From contig NZ_RKHO01000001.1 in the NCBI RefSeq assembly GCF_003752505.1, positions 3,286,001-3,350,000 on the forward strand: a stretch of 64,000 nucleotides of DNA, given 5' to 3'. The stretch's first letter is position 1. Each line of letters opens with the position of its first letter. A program made the translations under genes and the position numbers. Positions 19,571 through 26,588 of this stretch are shown piece after piece. The stretch is from Nocardioides aurantiacus (lineage in GTDB: Bacteria > Actinomycetota > Actinomycetes > Propionibacteriales > Nocardioidaceae). The notes under the pieces were generated by a model. The model was not told the DNA's origin. It made no database searches and was given only the letters and a program-made list of their open reading frames with translations.

Positions 19571-20136
19571 CCCTGCACGACACCGCGCGGGCGGCGCTGG
19601 CCGGCTGGACGGCGCCCGGCGCCGACCAGGAACGGCTGCGCACGTCGTACGTCGCCCACCTCGACGCCCGTCCCGACGGCGTGCGCCGCGCCTGCTTCCC
19701 CGCCCACCTCACCGCCGGCGCGCTCGTGCTCAGCGACGACGGCGACCACGTGCTGCTCAACCTGCACCGCAAGGCGCGTCGCTGGTTCCACTTCGGCGGC
19801 CACCTCGAGGACGGCGACGCGACCCTCCAGGAAGGCGCGCGCCGCGAGGCGACCGAGGAGTCCGGTCTGCCCGACCTCGCCGTCGACGCCGAGCCGCTGC
19901 ACCTGTCGCGGCACCGCGTCGAGTTCTGCGATCCCCGGGGGCCCGTCGACCACCTCGACGTGCGGTTCCTGGCCAGGGCCGCGGCCGGGGTCGAGCCGGT
20001 GGTCAGCGACGAGTCGCTCGACGTCCGGTGGTGGCCGGTCGACGCGCTGCCGACGCAGGACGCCGACATGGTCGAGATGATCGGCCTCGCCCGGGACCGG
20101 GCCCGCTCGGCCGACCGGGCGGGACCGGCCTGCTAG
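19567..20136 (+). CDS. Nudix hydrolase
   Basis: A 189-residue Nudix protein that would hydrolyse a nucleoside diphosphate linked to another group. The Nudix region reads FGGHLEDGDATL followed by REATEESGL, a variant with a one-residue insertion before REA that is common in actinobacterial members. Upstream are ALVLSDDGDHVLLNLHRK strands typical of the fold, and WWPVDALP ends the domain. The GTG overlaps the DUF2342 stop. Its own TAG stop falls inside a CTAG shared with the convergent metallopeptidase gene. The substrate is unknown. Confidence 0.88.
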   Translation: MTLHDTARAALAGWTAPGADQERLRTSYVAHLDARPDGVRRACFPAHLTAGALVLSDDGDHVLLNLHRKARRWFHFGGHLEDGDATLQEGARREATEESGLPDLAVDAEPLHLSRHRVEFCDPRGPVDHLDVRFLARAAAGVEPVVSDESLDVRWWPVDALPTQDADMVEMIGLARDRARSADRAGPAC

Positions 20137-20669
20137 GCGTCGTCGACCTCGCTCGGGCCCGACGCGTCGGCGTGGGCGACGCCGGCCAGGAACCCCTTGG
20201 CCCGCTCGGCCCGCGGCAGCACGTCCACCAGGGCCCAGAAGCTCGGGCCGTGGTGGGGCTCGACGAGGTGCGCCAGCTCGTGGAGCAGCACGTAGTCCAC
20301 GACCCAGGCCGGCATCGCCTGCAGCCGGTCGGACATCCGGATCTCGCCGGTGCCGGTCGTGCAGGAGGCCCACCGCGTCGTCATGGTGCCGACCCAGCGG
20401 ACCGAGGTGGGGGCCGTGCCCGGCGGGAGGTGGGCGGCGCACAGCTGCCGGGCGCGCTCCATCAGCTGGTCGTCGCTGCGACGGGTGCGGCGCTCGGAGC
20501 GCTCCAGGCGGCCGAGCATCTTGGTGACCCACTCCTGCTCCTCGGCGCGGGAGAAGCGGTCGGGGATCAGCACCACGACCCGGCCGTCGCGGCGGTAGGC
20601 CGAGACGGTGCGGGTGCGCCGCCGGGAGCGGCGTACCTCCACCGGCGGGTGGGACTGCTCGGCGCTCAC
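20133..20669 (-). CDS. YgjP-like (DUF45) metallopeptidase-fold protein
   Basis: A 178-residue protein of the YgjP/DUF45 family. The metal site is clear: VVDYVLLHELAHLVEPHHG contains HELAH plus a third His. Upstream, RWASCTTGTGEIRMSDRL matches the family WGSCS region. Members are listed as M48-like metallopeptidases, and E. coli YgjP has been linked to UTP pyrophosphatase activity, so the true reaction is open. The GTG overlaps the PHP gene stop (GTGA), so the two are coupled. Its stop shares CTAG with the Nudix gene on the other strand. Confidence 0.85.
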   Translation of the reverse strand: MSAEQSHPPVEVRRSRRRTRTVSAYRRDGRVVVLIPDRFSRAEEQEWVTKMLGRLERSERRTRRSDDQLMERARQLCAAHLPPGTAPTSVRWVGTMTTRWASCTTGTGEIRMSDRLQAMPAWVVDYVLLHELAHLVEPHHGPSFWALVDVLPRAERAKGFLAGVAHADASGPSEVDDA

Positions 20670-21712
20670 GCCGGCCGCGCCCAGTCCAGGAGCCGCTCGG
20701 TGGTCCAGGTGTTGACGATGCGCTCGGGGTCGAGGCCGAGCTCCTCGGCGCGGGCGCAGCCGTAGACCTGGAAGTCCAGCTGGCCCGGCGCGTGGGCGTC
20801 GCTGTCGATCGAGAACAGGCAGCCCGCGTCGATGGCCTGCTGGAGCAGGCGCGTCGGCGGGTCGCGCCGCTCGGGCCGGCTGTTGATCTCCACGGCCGTG
20901 CCGGTCTCCGCGCAGGCGGCGAAGACCGCCTCGGCGTCGAACTCCGACTGGGCTCGGGTGCCGCGGTTGCCGGTCACCAGCCGACCGGTGCAGTGGCCCA
21001 GGACGTTGGTCCACGGGTCGTGCACCGCGGCGACCATCCGTCGGGTCATCGCGTCGCGGTCCATCTTCAGCTTGGAGTGCACCGAGGCGACGCGCACGTC
21101 GAGCCGGGCCAGCATCTCCTCGGTCTGGTCGAGGGAGCCGTCGTCGAGGATGTCGACCTCGATGCCGCGCAGCAGCCGGAACCCGCCGTCGAGGTGCTCG
21201 TTGACGGCGTCGACGACCTCCAGCTGGCGCGCGAGCCGCGCCGCGGAGAGGCCGTTGGCGACGGTGAGCCGCGGCGAGTGGTCGGTCAGCACGAGGTAGT
21301 CGTGGCCGAGCTCCATGGCGGTGAACGCCATCTCCTCGATCGGCGAGCCGCCGTCGGACCAGTCGCTGTGGGAGTGCAGGTCGCCGCGCAGCGCCGCGCG
21401 GACCTGCTCGCCGCCCTCGACGAGGGGGCCGCCGACCTCCTGCTCCAGCTGCGCCAGGCGCCGGGGCACCCGACCCTGCACCGCCGCCTCGATCACCTCG
21501 GCGGTCGACGCCCCGATGCCGGGGAGCTCGCGCAGCGTGCCGGCCTCCACCCGGGTGACCACCTCCTCGCCCAGCGGCAGGATGGTCGCCGCCGCGGCAC
21601 GGAAGGCCTTGACCTTGTAGGTCTCCGCCCGGCTCCGCTCCAGCAGGAAGGCGATCCGCCGCAGCGCCTGCACCGGCCCGGGGGGTGCCTCGGTCGTCTC
21701 GCTCGTCGCCAC
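20666..21712 (-). CDS. PHP-domain protein with PolX-like helix-hairpin-helix N-terminus
   Basis: A 348-residue protein. Residues 10-90 resemble the N-terminal 8-kDa/HhH part of family X DNA polymerases (LRRIAFLLERSRAETYKVKA, then ELPGIGASTAEVIEAA). Residues 105-345 are a PHP phosphoesterase domain: GDLHSHSDWSDGG, LTDHSP, GIEVDIL, VASVHSK, GHCTGR and DSDAHAPG give the metal ligands. The polymerase palm that separates these parts in bacterial PolX is absent. That suggests a DNA-linked 3' phosphatase or exonuclease, by analogy only. The GTG start follows a CACAAT-like -10 by six bases. A DnaA-box-like cluster lies 60-120 bases upstream. Confidence 0.85.
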   Translation of the reverse strand: MATSETTEAPPGPVQALRRIAFLLERSRAETYKVKAFRAAAATILPLGEEVVTRVEAGTLRELPGIGASTAEVIEAAVQGRVPRRLAQLEQEVGGPLVEGGEQVRAALRGDLHSHSDWSDGGSPIEEMAFTAMELGHDYLVLTDHSPRLTVANGLSAARLARQLEVVDAVNEHLDGGFRLLRGIEVDILDDGSLDQTEEMLARLDVRVASVHSKLKMDRDAMTRRMVAAVHDPWTNVLGHCTGRLVTGNRGTRAQSEFDAEAVFAACAETGTAVEINSRPERRDPPTRLLQQAIDAGCLFSIDSDAHAPGQLDFQVYGCARAEELGLDPERIVNTWTTERLLDWARPA

Positions 21713-21771
21713 CGGGCCATTGTGGCCCGCGCCGCCGACAGTGCCCGGACGGGCACGGTCCGGGCTCGGCG

Positions 21772-21833
21772 AGGTCCACAGGGCCCGCAGCCTCGTCCAC
21801 ACGTCGACGACGTTGTCCACAGGTCTGTCCACA
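21772..21833 (+). promoter_or_regulatory. Cluster of four DnaA-box-like sites
   Basis: Four same-direction 9-mers ending in GTCCACA: aggtccaca (21772), tcgtccaca (21793), ttgtccaca (21813) and ctgtccaca (21825). The third equals the actinobacterial DnaA box consensus TTGTCCACA. Start spacings are 21, 20 and 12 bases, so the first three lie on one face of the helix. They sit in the 404-base gap between the PHP gene and the Kai operon. Confidence 0.55.
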
Positions 21834-21895
21834 GCGGTGCACAACCGCACCGGGGCCCGTCGGACCACCGGGCGCCGCCCGTCGCGCCGACTCCA

Positions 21896-21925
21896 TTGAC
21901 CCGTCGGCGTCCCCGGCCCTAACGT
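21896..21925 (+). promoter_or_regulatory. Predicted promoter of the Kai operon
   Basis: TTGACC at 21896-21901 and TAACGT at 21920-21925, 18 bases apart, fit a housekeeping sigma promoter. Transcription from about 21932 would give a leader of about 185 bases before kaiC. I see no other strong candidate between 21834 and 22078; the remaining bases of that gap carry nothing recognisable. Confidence 0.5.
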
Positions 21926-22078
21926 GTCGGGCAGAAGGGGCCCTCGTCGGTCTCCGCGTTCGCAAGGGGAAGGCAAGCGCGGACGACCCGACGGGGGCCC
22001 CGACGACGTTTCCCCCGCCGACGTGCGACTTCTGGCGCAAACCCCCACGGCGCGTGCACGGACAAGGGAGACTGCCGC

Positions 22079-22120
22079 GTGGAGCACCGTCGCGCAATCA
22101 GTGAAGGAAGTGACACGTGA
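22079..22120 (+). CDS. Possible 13-codon leader peptide coupled to kaiC
   Basis: A short frame begins at GTG, has AGGGAG eight bases upstream, and reads [13 protein letters not shown]. Its TGA stop overlaps the kaiC GTG by the same 4-base GTGA arrangement used at the next two junctions of the operon. It could be a translated leader that loads ribosomes onto kaiC. Short frames with a ribosome site do occur by chance, and kaiC has its own AAGGAAG site inside this frame, so the call is tentative. Confidence 0.3.
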   Translation: MEHRRAISEGSDT

Positions 22121-23835
22121 CCACGTCCGGGAGTGGTGTGACCGGTCTGCGCAAGGCGCCGACCGGCATCACCGGGTTCGACGAGATCACCAACGGGGGC
22201 CTCCCCCGCGGCCGTCCGACCCTCGTCGCCGGCTCGGCGGGCGCGGGCAAGACGCTCTTCGGGCTGGAGTTCCTGGTGCGCGGGGCCATCGAGCACGACG
22301 AGCCCGGGGTGCTGCTGGCCTTCGAGGAGGCCGCCCCCGACATCGCCACCAACGTCGCGTCGATGGGCTTCGACCTCCCGGCGCTCGAGGCCGAGGGCAA
22401 GATCGCGATCGACTCCTTCCGGCTCGACCCGGCCGACTTCATCGAGGCCGGCCAGTTCGACCTCGAGGGGCTGTTCATCCGCCTCGAGCTGGCGGTGGCC
22501 TCCGTCGGCGCCCGGCGCGTGGTGCTCGACACCATCGAGGTGCTCTTCGCCGCGCTGCCCAACGTGGCCGTGGTCCGCAGCGAGCTCAACCGGCTGTTCC
22601 GCTGGCTCAAGGAGCGCGACCTCACCGTCGTGATCACCGGCGAGCGCGGCGGCGGCGAGGACCAGCTGACCCGCATCGGGATCGAGGAGTTCGTCTCCGA
22701 CTGCGTCGTGGTCCTGGACCACCGTGTCGAGGACGGCCTGTCGACGCGACGGATGCGCGTCACGAAGTACCGCGGCTCGCTCCACGGCACCAACGAGTAC
22801 CCCTTCCTGATCACCGCCACGGGCATCGTCGCGGTCCCGATCACCTCGATGGGCCTCACCTACGAGGCCTCGGACGAGCGGATCACCACCGGGATCGCCG
22901 AGCTCGACGAGATGCTGAGCGGCGGCATCTACCGCGGCTCGGCGATGATGATCAGCGGCTCCGCCGGCACCGGCAAGACCAGCATCGGCGCGACCATGGC
23001 GGCCGCCTCGTGCGCCCGCGGCGAGTCGGTGCTGTTCGTCTCCTTCGAGGAGTCGCCCGCCCAGCTGACCCGCAACATGCGTTCGATCGGGATCGACCTC
23101 GAGCGCTGGACCGAGGCCGGGCTGCTCCAGCTGCACTCGGTGCGTGCCACCGCGTTCGGGCTGGAGGAGCACCTCGCCCAGCTGCACCGGCTGGTCGACG
23201 AGCACCAGCCGCGGCTGGTCGTGCTCGACGCCGTGGTCAGCCTGGGGCGGAGCGGTTCGGGCCACGACGCCTCGCAGGTCCTGGCCCGCGACCTCGACCT
23301 GCTCAAGAGCCGCGGCGTGACCTCGGTGATGACGACGCTGACGCGCACCACCGAGGCCGAGAACAGCGAGGTGGAGGTCTCCTCGCTCGTCGACACCTGG
23401 CTGCTGCTGCGCAACCACGAGACCAACGGCGAGCGCAACCGGCTGATGTTCGTGATCAAGAGCCGCGGCACGTCGCACTCCAACCAGGTGCGCGAGTTCG
23501 TCCTCAGCGGCGACGGACCTCACCTGGTCGAGGTCTACGTCGGACCCGAGGGCGTCCTGACGGGCTCCGCGCGGGTCGAGCAGTCGCTGCGCGAGCAGGC
23601 CATGGCCGCCGCACGCGAGGACGAGCGGGTCCGCCGTCGTCGGTCCCTGGACCAGCGCTCGGCCGCGCTGGAGGCACAGATCGCCTCCCTGCGGGCGGAG
23701 CTGGACTCCGACCGCGAAGAGTTCGAGAGGTTGGTCGCGGAGGAAGCAGCCGCGCACGAGGTGGACGAGGAGGCACGAACGTCGATGGCACAGCGACGAG
23801 GAGCCCAGGACGTCCGGTCAGGGGCGGGGTCGTGA
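22117..23835 (+). CDS. kaiC: KaiC-like double RecA-fold ATPase
   Basis: A 572-residue KaiC homologue, the ATP-driven autokinase/ATPase core of Kai timing systems. Both RecA domains are complete. The first has Walker A GSAGAGKT at 39-46 and the catalytic Glu pair at 70-71; the second has GSAGTGKT at 281-288 and Glu pair at 311-312. The residues aligned with the cyanobacterial phosphosites S431/T432 are S422/S423 in EVSSLVDTW. The [16 protein letters not shown] block matches the KaiC end of the second domain. An added tail of about 85 residues (about 485-572) is predicted coiled coil ([20 protein letters not shown]), longer than cyanobacterial KaiC (519). It is the first main gene of the kaiCB-PAS-receiver operon. 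No kaiA is present. Confidence 0.95.
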   Translation: MTTSGSGVTGLRKAPTGITGFDEITNGGLPRGRPTLVAGSAGAGKTLFGLEFLVRGAIEHDEPGVLLAFEEAAPDIATNVASMGFDLPALEAEGKIAIDSFRLDPADFIEAGQFDLEGLFIRLELAVASVGARRVVLDTIEVLFAALPNVAVVRSELNRLFRWLKERDLTVVITGERGGGEDQLTRIGIEEFVSDCVVVLDHRVEDGLSTRRMRVTKYRGSLHGTNEYPFLITATGIVAVPITSMGLTYEASDERITTGIAELDEMLSGGIYRGSAMMISGSAGTGKTSIGATMAAASCARGESVLFVSFEESPAQLTRNMRSIGIDLERWTEAGLLQLHSVRATAFGLEEHLAQLHRLVDEHQPRLVVLDAVVSLGRSGSGHDASQVLARDLDLLKSRGVTSVMTTLTRTTEAENSEVEVSSLVDTWLLLRNHETNGERNRLMFVIKSRGTSHSNQVREFVLSGDGPHLVEVYVGPEGVLTGSARVEQSLREQAMAAAREDERVRRRRSLDQRSAALEAQIASLRAELDSDREEFERLVAEEAAAHEVDEEARTSMAQRRGAQDVRSGAGS

Positions 23836-24173
23836 CGGAGACCTGGGAGGACGACGACACCGCGGGTGCGACCGGGCAGGGACGCGAGCTCTACGACCTG
23901 CGGCTCTACGTGGCCGGACAGTCACCGCGCTCGGTCCGGGCGGTGGAGAACCTCCGCCGCGTCTGCGACGAGCACCTCGCGGGCCGCTACCGCGTGGAGG
24001 TCATCGACCTCCTGGTCAACCCCGCGCTGGCCCGCGGCGACGAGATCGTGGCCGTGCCGACCTTGGTGCGCAAGCTGCCCGACCCGATCCGCAAGATCAT
24101 TGGGGACCTCTCCGACACCGACAAGGTGCTGGTGGGCCTGCAGCTGCGCGCACCCGAGAGCGGTGGCGCGTGA
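23832..24173 (+). CDS. kaiB: KaiB-like thioredoxin-fold protein
   Basis: A 113-residue KaiB homologue. After an acidic 20-residue start, the core reads [21 protein letters not shown], then [12 protein letters not shown], and the signature [20 protein letters not shown]. The length and motif order match KaiB, which binds the KaiC ring after a fold switch. The GTG overlaps the kaiC stop (GTGA) and its own stop overlaps the PAS gene, so the four genes are strictly coupled. In known systems KaiB opposes KaiC phosphorylation; here, without KaiA, it may instead set ATPase or reset timing, which is inference. Confidence 0.95.
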   Translation: MTETWEDDDTAGATGQGRELYDLRLYVAGQSPRSVRAVENLRRVCDEHLAGRYRVEVIDLLVNPALARGDEIVAVPTLVRKLPDPIRKIIGDLSDTDKVLVGLQLRAPESGGA

Positions 24174-24934
24174 GCACGGCCCGGGACGACGACGACACCG
24201 TCTTCCTGGCCCAGCTGCAGGAGCAGATCTCCACGCTGCAGCGCACCCTCAACGCCATCGGCGGCGGCAGCGGCATCGACGCCGTCGTCCTCGGCGAGGG
24301 TGCGGACGAGCAGGTCTTCTCGCTGACCAGCGCCGACCGGCCCTACCGCGTGATCGTGGAGAACATGGGCGAGGGCGCGATGACGGTCTCCGAGCACGGC
24401 GTGGTCCTGTACGCCAACCCGCAGGTCGCCTCGTTCCTCGGCGTCGACGCCCAGTCGATGCCCGGACGCGACATCGCCGACTACGTCTCGGTCGACCAGC
24501 TCCCCACCCTGACCACGCTGCTCACCTCCTCCGAGCAGCCGACCCGGCGCGCGGAGCTGACGCTGCCCACCACCGAGGGCGAGCTGCCGTGCCTGGTCGC
24601 GGCGACCGACCTCGACGTCGACGGCGTGCTGGTGCGCTGCCTGGTCTTCACCGACCTCACCATGCAGAAGCTGGTCGAGCACCAGGTCGCCGTCGACTCC
24701 GCCCGCGCCGAGCGGACCCTCGTGGCCGCCGAGGTCAACGACACCATCGTGCAGGGGCTGGTGGCCGCCGAGATGGCGCTCGACCTCGGCCAGACCGACT
24801 TCGCCCGCAGCATCGTGGCCCGGACCTCCGGCCACGCCCGCCACTGGATCGGAGAGCTGGCCGGGGGTGAGTCGGTGGAACCGGGAACCGCCGTACGCAC
24901 CGGGCCCGCTCGGAGCGGCTCGGAGAACCCATGA
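24170..24934 (+). CDS. PAS protein with histidine-kinase-like dimerisation segment lacking the His
   Basis: A 254-residue cytoplasmic protein. A short coiled coil (about 10-30) precedes a PAS domain (about 58-165: [30 protein letters not shown], and a C-terminal FTDLT strand). Residues 178-232 resemble the HisKA_3-type phospho-transfer helix pair: [17 protein letters not shown] aligns with ERxRIARELHDxxxQxL, but the His position is Asn190. No ATP-binding HATPase domain follows. It therefore looks like a sensor/dimeriser rather than a working kinase. It lies between kaiB and a receiver gene, with 4-base overlaps on both sides, so it probably links KaiBC state to the receiver. Confidence 0.8.
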   Translation: MSTARDDDDTVFLAQLQEQISTLQRTLNAIGGGSGIDAVVLGEGADEQVFSLTSADRPYRVIVENMGEGAMTVSEHGVVLYANPQVASFLGVDAQSMPGRDIADYVSVDQLPTLTTLLTSSEQPTRRAELTLPTTEGELPCLVAATDLDVDGVLVRCLVFTDLTMQKLVEHQVAVDSARAERTLVAAEVNDTIVQGLVAAEMALDLGQTDFARSIVARTSGHARHWIGELAGGESVEPGTAVRTGPARSGSENP

Positions 24935-25323
24935 CGACCGGACTCAACGTGATGGTCGTCGACGACTCCGACGACCTGCGCGACCTCATCAGCATGGTGA
25001 TCCGTCGCCACCCCCACGGGTGGCGCGTCGTGGCCACGGCGACGGAGGGACGTGAGGCCGTCGACGAGGCCCGCGCCAACCAGCCCGACCTCGTGCTGCT
25101 CGACATCGCGATGCCGGTGATGGACGGCATGGAGGCGCTGCCGCTGATCCGGCAGGCCGCGCCCGGTGCCACGGTCGTGATGCTCTCGGGCTACCCGTTC
25201 GAGACCGCCGGCCGCGGGGCGCTGGACGCCGGGGCGCACGGCTACCTGGAGAAGTCCGACCTGGTCAAGAGCCTCATCCCCCGCCTGGAGAAGATCCTCG
25301 AGGGCAGCCCGCGGGGGGCCTGA
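24931..25323 (+). CDS. Stand-alone response regulator receiver
   Basis: A 130-residue CheY-like receiver without an output domain. The acidic pair is D11-D12, the phospho-acceptor is D58 in LLDIAMP, the switch Ser is S86 in VMLSG, and the conserved Lys is K108 in YLEKSD. All phosphorylation residues are intact even though the neighbouring PAS protein lacks its His. A phosphate donor must therefore be another kinase, KaiC itself or a small molecule. The ATG overlaps the PAS stop by ATGA, and it is the last gene of the Kai operon. No hairpin terminator was seen in the 40 bases before the convergent hydratase gene. Confidence 0.93.
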   Translation: MTTGLNVMVVDDSDDLRDLISMVIRRHPHGWRVVATATEGREAVDEARANQPDLVLLDIAMPVMDGMEALPLIRQAAPGATVVMLSGYPFETAGRGALDAGAHGYLEKSDLVKSLIPRLEKILEGSPRGA

Positions 25324-25363
25324 CCCGCTCGCCCCGGCCCACGCCGGCCCACGCCAGGTCCCC

Positions 25364-26173
25364 TCAGACCCCGCGGAACTCCGCGGGTCGCTTCTCGCGC
25401 GCTGCGCGGATGCCCTCCTGGAGGTCGGCCGTGGCCAGGGTGACCGGCTGTGCGAGCGCCTCCCACTGCAGGCAGGACTCCAGGTCGGGGTGCCCCTCGC
25501 CGCGCAGTGCCAGCGTCGTGTAGCGGCTCGCGATCGGGGCGGTGGCCGCGATCCCCGCCGCGATCTCCTCGACCTGTGCCGAAAGCTCCTCGCCGGGCAG
25601 CACGCGGGAGACCAGCCCGAGGCCGAGGCCCTCCTCGGCGGTCACGATGCGGCCCGTCAGCAGCAGGTCGCGGGCCACGGCCCGGCCGACGACGTCGGGC
25701 AGCAGGAAGGTGGCCGCCATGCCGGGGTTCATGCCGAGCTTGACGAACGGGGCGCCGAGCTTGGCGCCCGCGGCGGCGTACCGCAGGTCGCAGGCCAGCG
25801 CCAGGCACAGCCCGGCCCCGATCGCCGCACCGTTGACGGCCGCGATGGTCGGCACCTCGAGCGAGCGGATCGAGAGCCAGGCCCGGTAGAAGGCCATCAT
25901 CCGCGTGCGCAGCCGGTCGACGCCCGCGTCGGGCTCGCTGGCGATCCAGCTGGTGTCCCCGCCGGAGCAGAAGGCCGACCCCTCCCCGGTCACGACGACC
26001 ACGCGGACCGTGGGGTCCTCCCGGACCTGCGCGACCGCGCTCGTCCACGACTCCGTCATCGGCGCCGACATGGCGTTGCGCTGCTCGGGGTTGTCCAGCA
26101 CCAGACGGACCACGCCGTCGGAGGGGCGCTCGAGTCGCAGGTGGGTCAGGTCGAGGCTGTCCGTGTCTGGCAT
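25364..26173 (-). CDS. Enoyl-CoA hydratase/isomerase family protein
   Basis: A 269-residue crotonase-fold enzyme. The oxyanion-hole segments are FCSGGDTSW and NGAAIGAGLCLALACDLR, and the C-terminal REKRPAEFRG is typical of fatty-acid enoyl-CoA hydratases. In place of the two classical Glu residues, the second catalytic region reads GMNPGMAATFLLPDVVG, so hydratase chemistry is not certain and an isomerase or hydrolase relative is possible. The ATG lies seven bases after TAGCCT, so the transcript is probably leaderless. It converges with the Kai operon. Confidence 0.88.
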   Translation of the reverse strand: MPDTDSLDLTHLRLERPSDGVVRLVLDNPEQRNAMSAPMTESWTSAVAQVREDPTVRVVVVTGEGSAFCSGGDTSWIASEPDAGVDRLRTRMMAFYRAWLSIRSLEVPTIAAVNGAAIGAGLCLALACDLRYAAAGAKLGAPFVKLGMNPGMAATFLLPDVVGRAVARDLLLTGRIVTAEEGLGLGLVSRVLPGEELSAQVEEIAAGIAATAPIASRYTTLALRGEGHPDLESCLQWEALAQPVTLATADLQEGIRAAREKRPAEFRGV

Positions 26174-26210
26174 GCGGCGGAGGCTACCGCCCGGCGGGGC
26201 GGGCGTGGAC

Positions 26211-26241
26211 TAGGGTCGAGCGAGGTCCGGGCTACCGGACC
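26211..26241 (+). promoter_or_regulatory. -10 element and 5' UTR hairpin of DUF5679 gene
   Basis: TAGGGT at 26211-26216 is followed by a 7-base-arm hairpin, ggtccgg (26224) and ccggacc (26235), near the expected transcript 5' end. A leader of about 77 bases would separate it from the ATG. Confidence 0.4.
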
Positions 26242-26299
26242 CCGGCGGCGCTGCGTGCACCGCCGCCACGAGCTGGTCACACGATGCGAGGAGTCCCTC

Positions 26300-26458
26300 A
26301 TGGCCGAGACCTGGAGCGGCGAGTTCTACTGCGTGAAGTGCAAGGAGAAGCGCGAGGCGGAGGGCGAGGTGAAGGTGAACGACAAGGGCACCCGGATGGC
26401 CAAGGCCGTCTGCCCCGTCTGCGGCACCAACCTCAACCGCATCCTCGGCAAGGCCTGA
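26300..26458 (+). CDS. DUF5679 small zinc-ribbon protein
   Basis: A 52-residue protein with two CxxC pairs, FYCVKCKEKR and AVCPVCGTNL, spaced as in a zinc ribbon. It belongs to the small actinobacterial DUF5679 family, whose members look like nucleic-acid or protein binding ribbons of unknown role. The ATG has GAGGAG at the correct distance. It is followed 34 bases later by a strong terminator, so it is a single-gene transcript. Confidence 0.85.
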   Translation: MAETWSGEFYCVKCKEKREAEGEVKVNDKGTRMAKAVCPVCGTNLNRILGKA

Positions 26459-26491
26459 CCCGAGCCGTACGCCGCCCCGCGGCGCGAGCGC

Positions 26492-26528
26492 CCAGGACGG
26501 CGGGACCCCACGGGTCCCGCCGTCCTGG
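26492..26528 (+). terminator. Strong hairpin terminator after DUF5679 gene
   Basis: Perfect 17-base arms, 26492-26508 and 26512-26528, around a 3-base loop (cac). It isolates the small zinc-ribbon gene from the downstream cyclodehydratase-like gene. Confidence 0.85.
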
Positions 26529-26588
26529 CACGTCCGGACCTGTGGACGACCGCAGCGCGCTCCGTCCCGGGCGCCCTACGGTCACGGC

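Noticed and set aside
25324-25363. Direct repeat ggcccacgcc twice after the Kai operon as a terminator or att site
   Set aside because: It forms no hairpin, and there is no integrase, tRNA or mobility gene nearby to support an attachment site.
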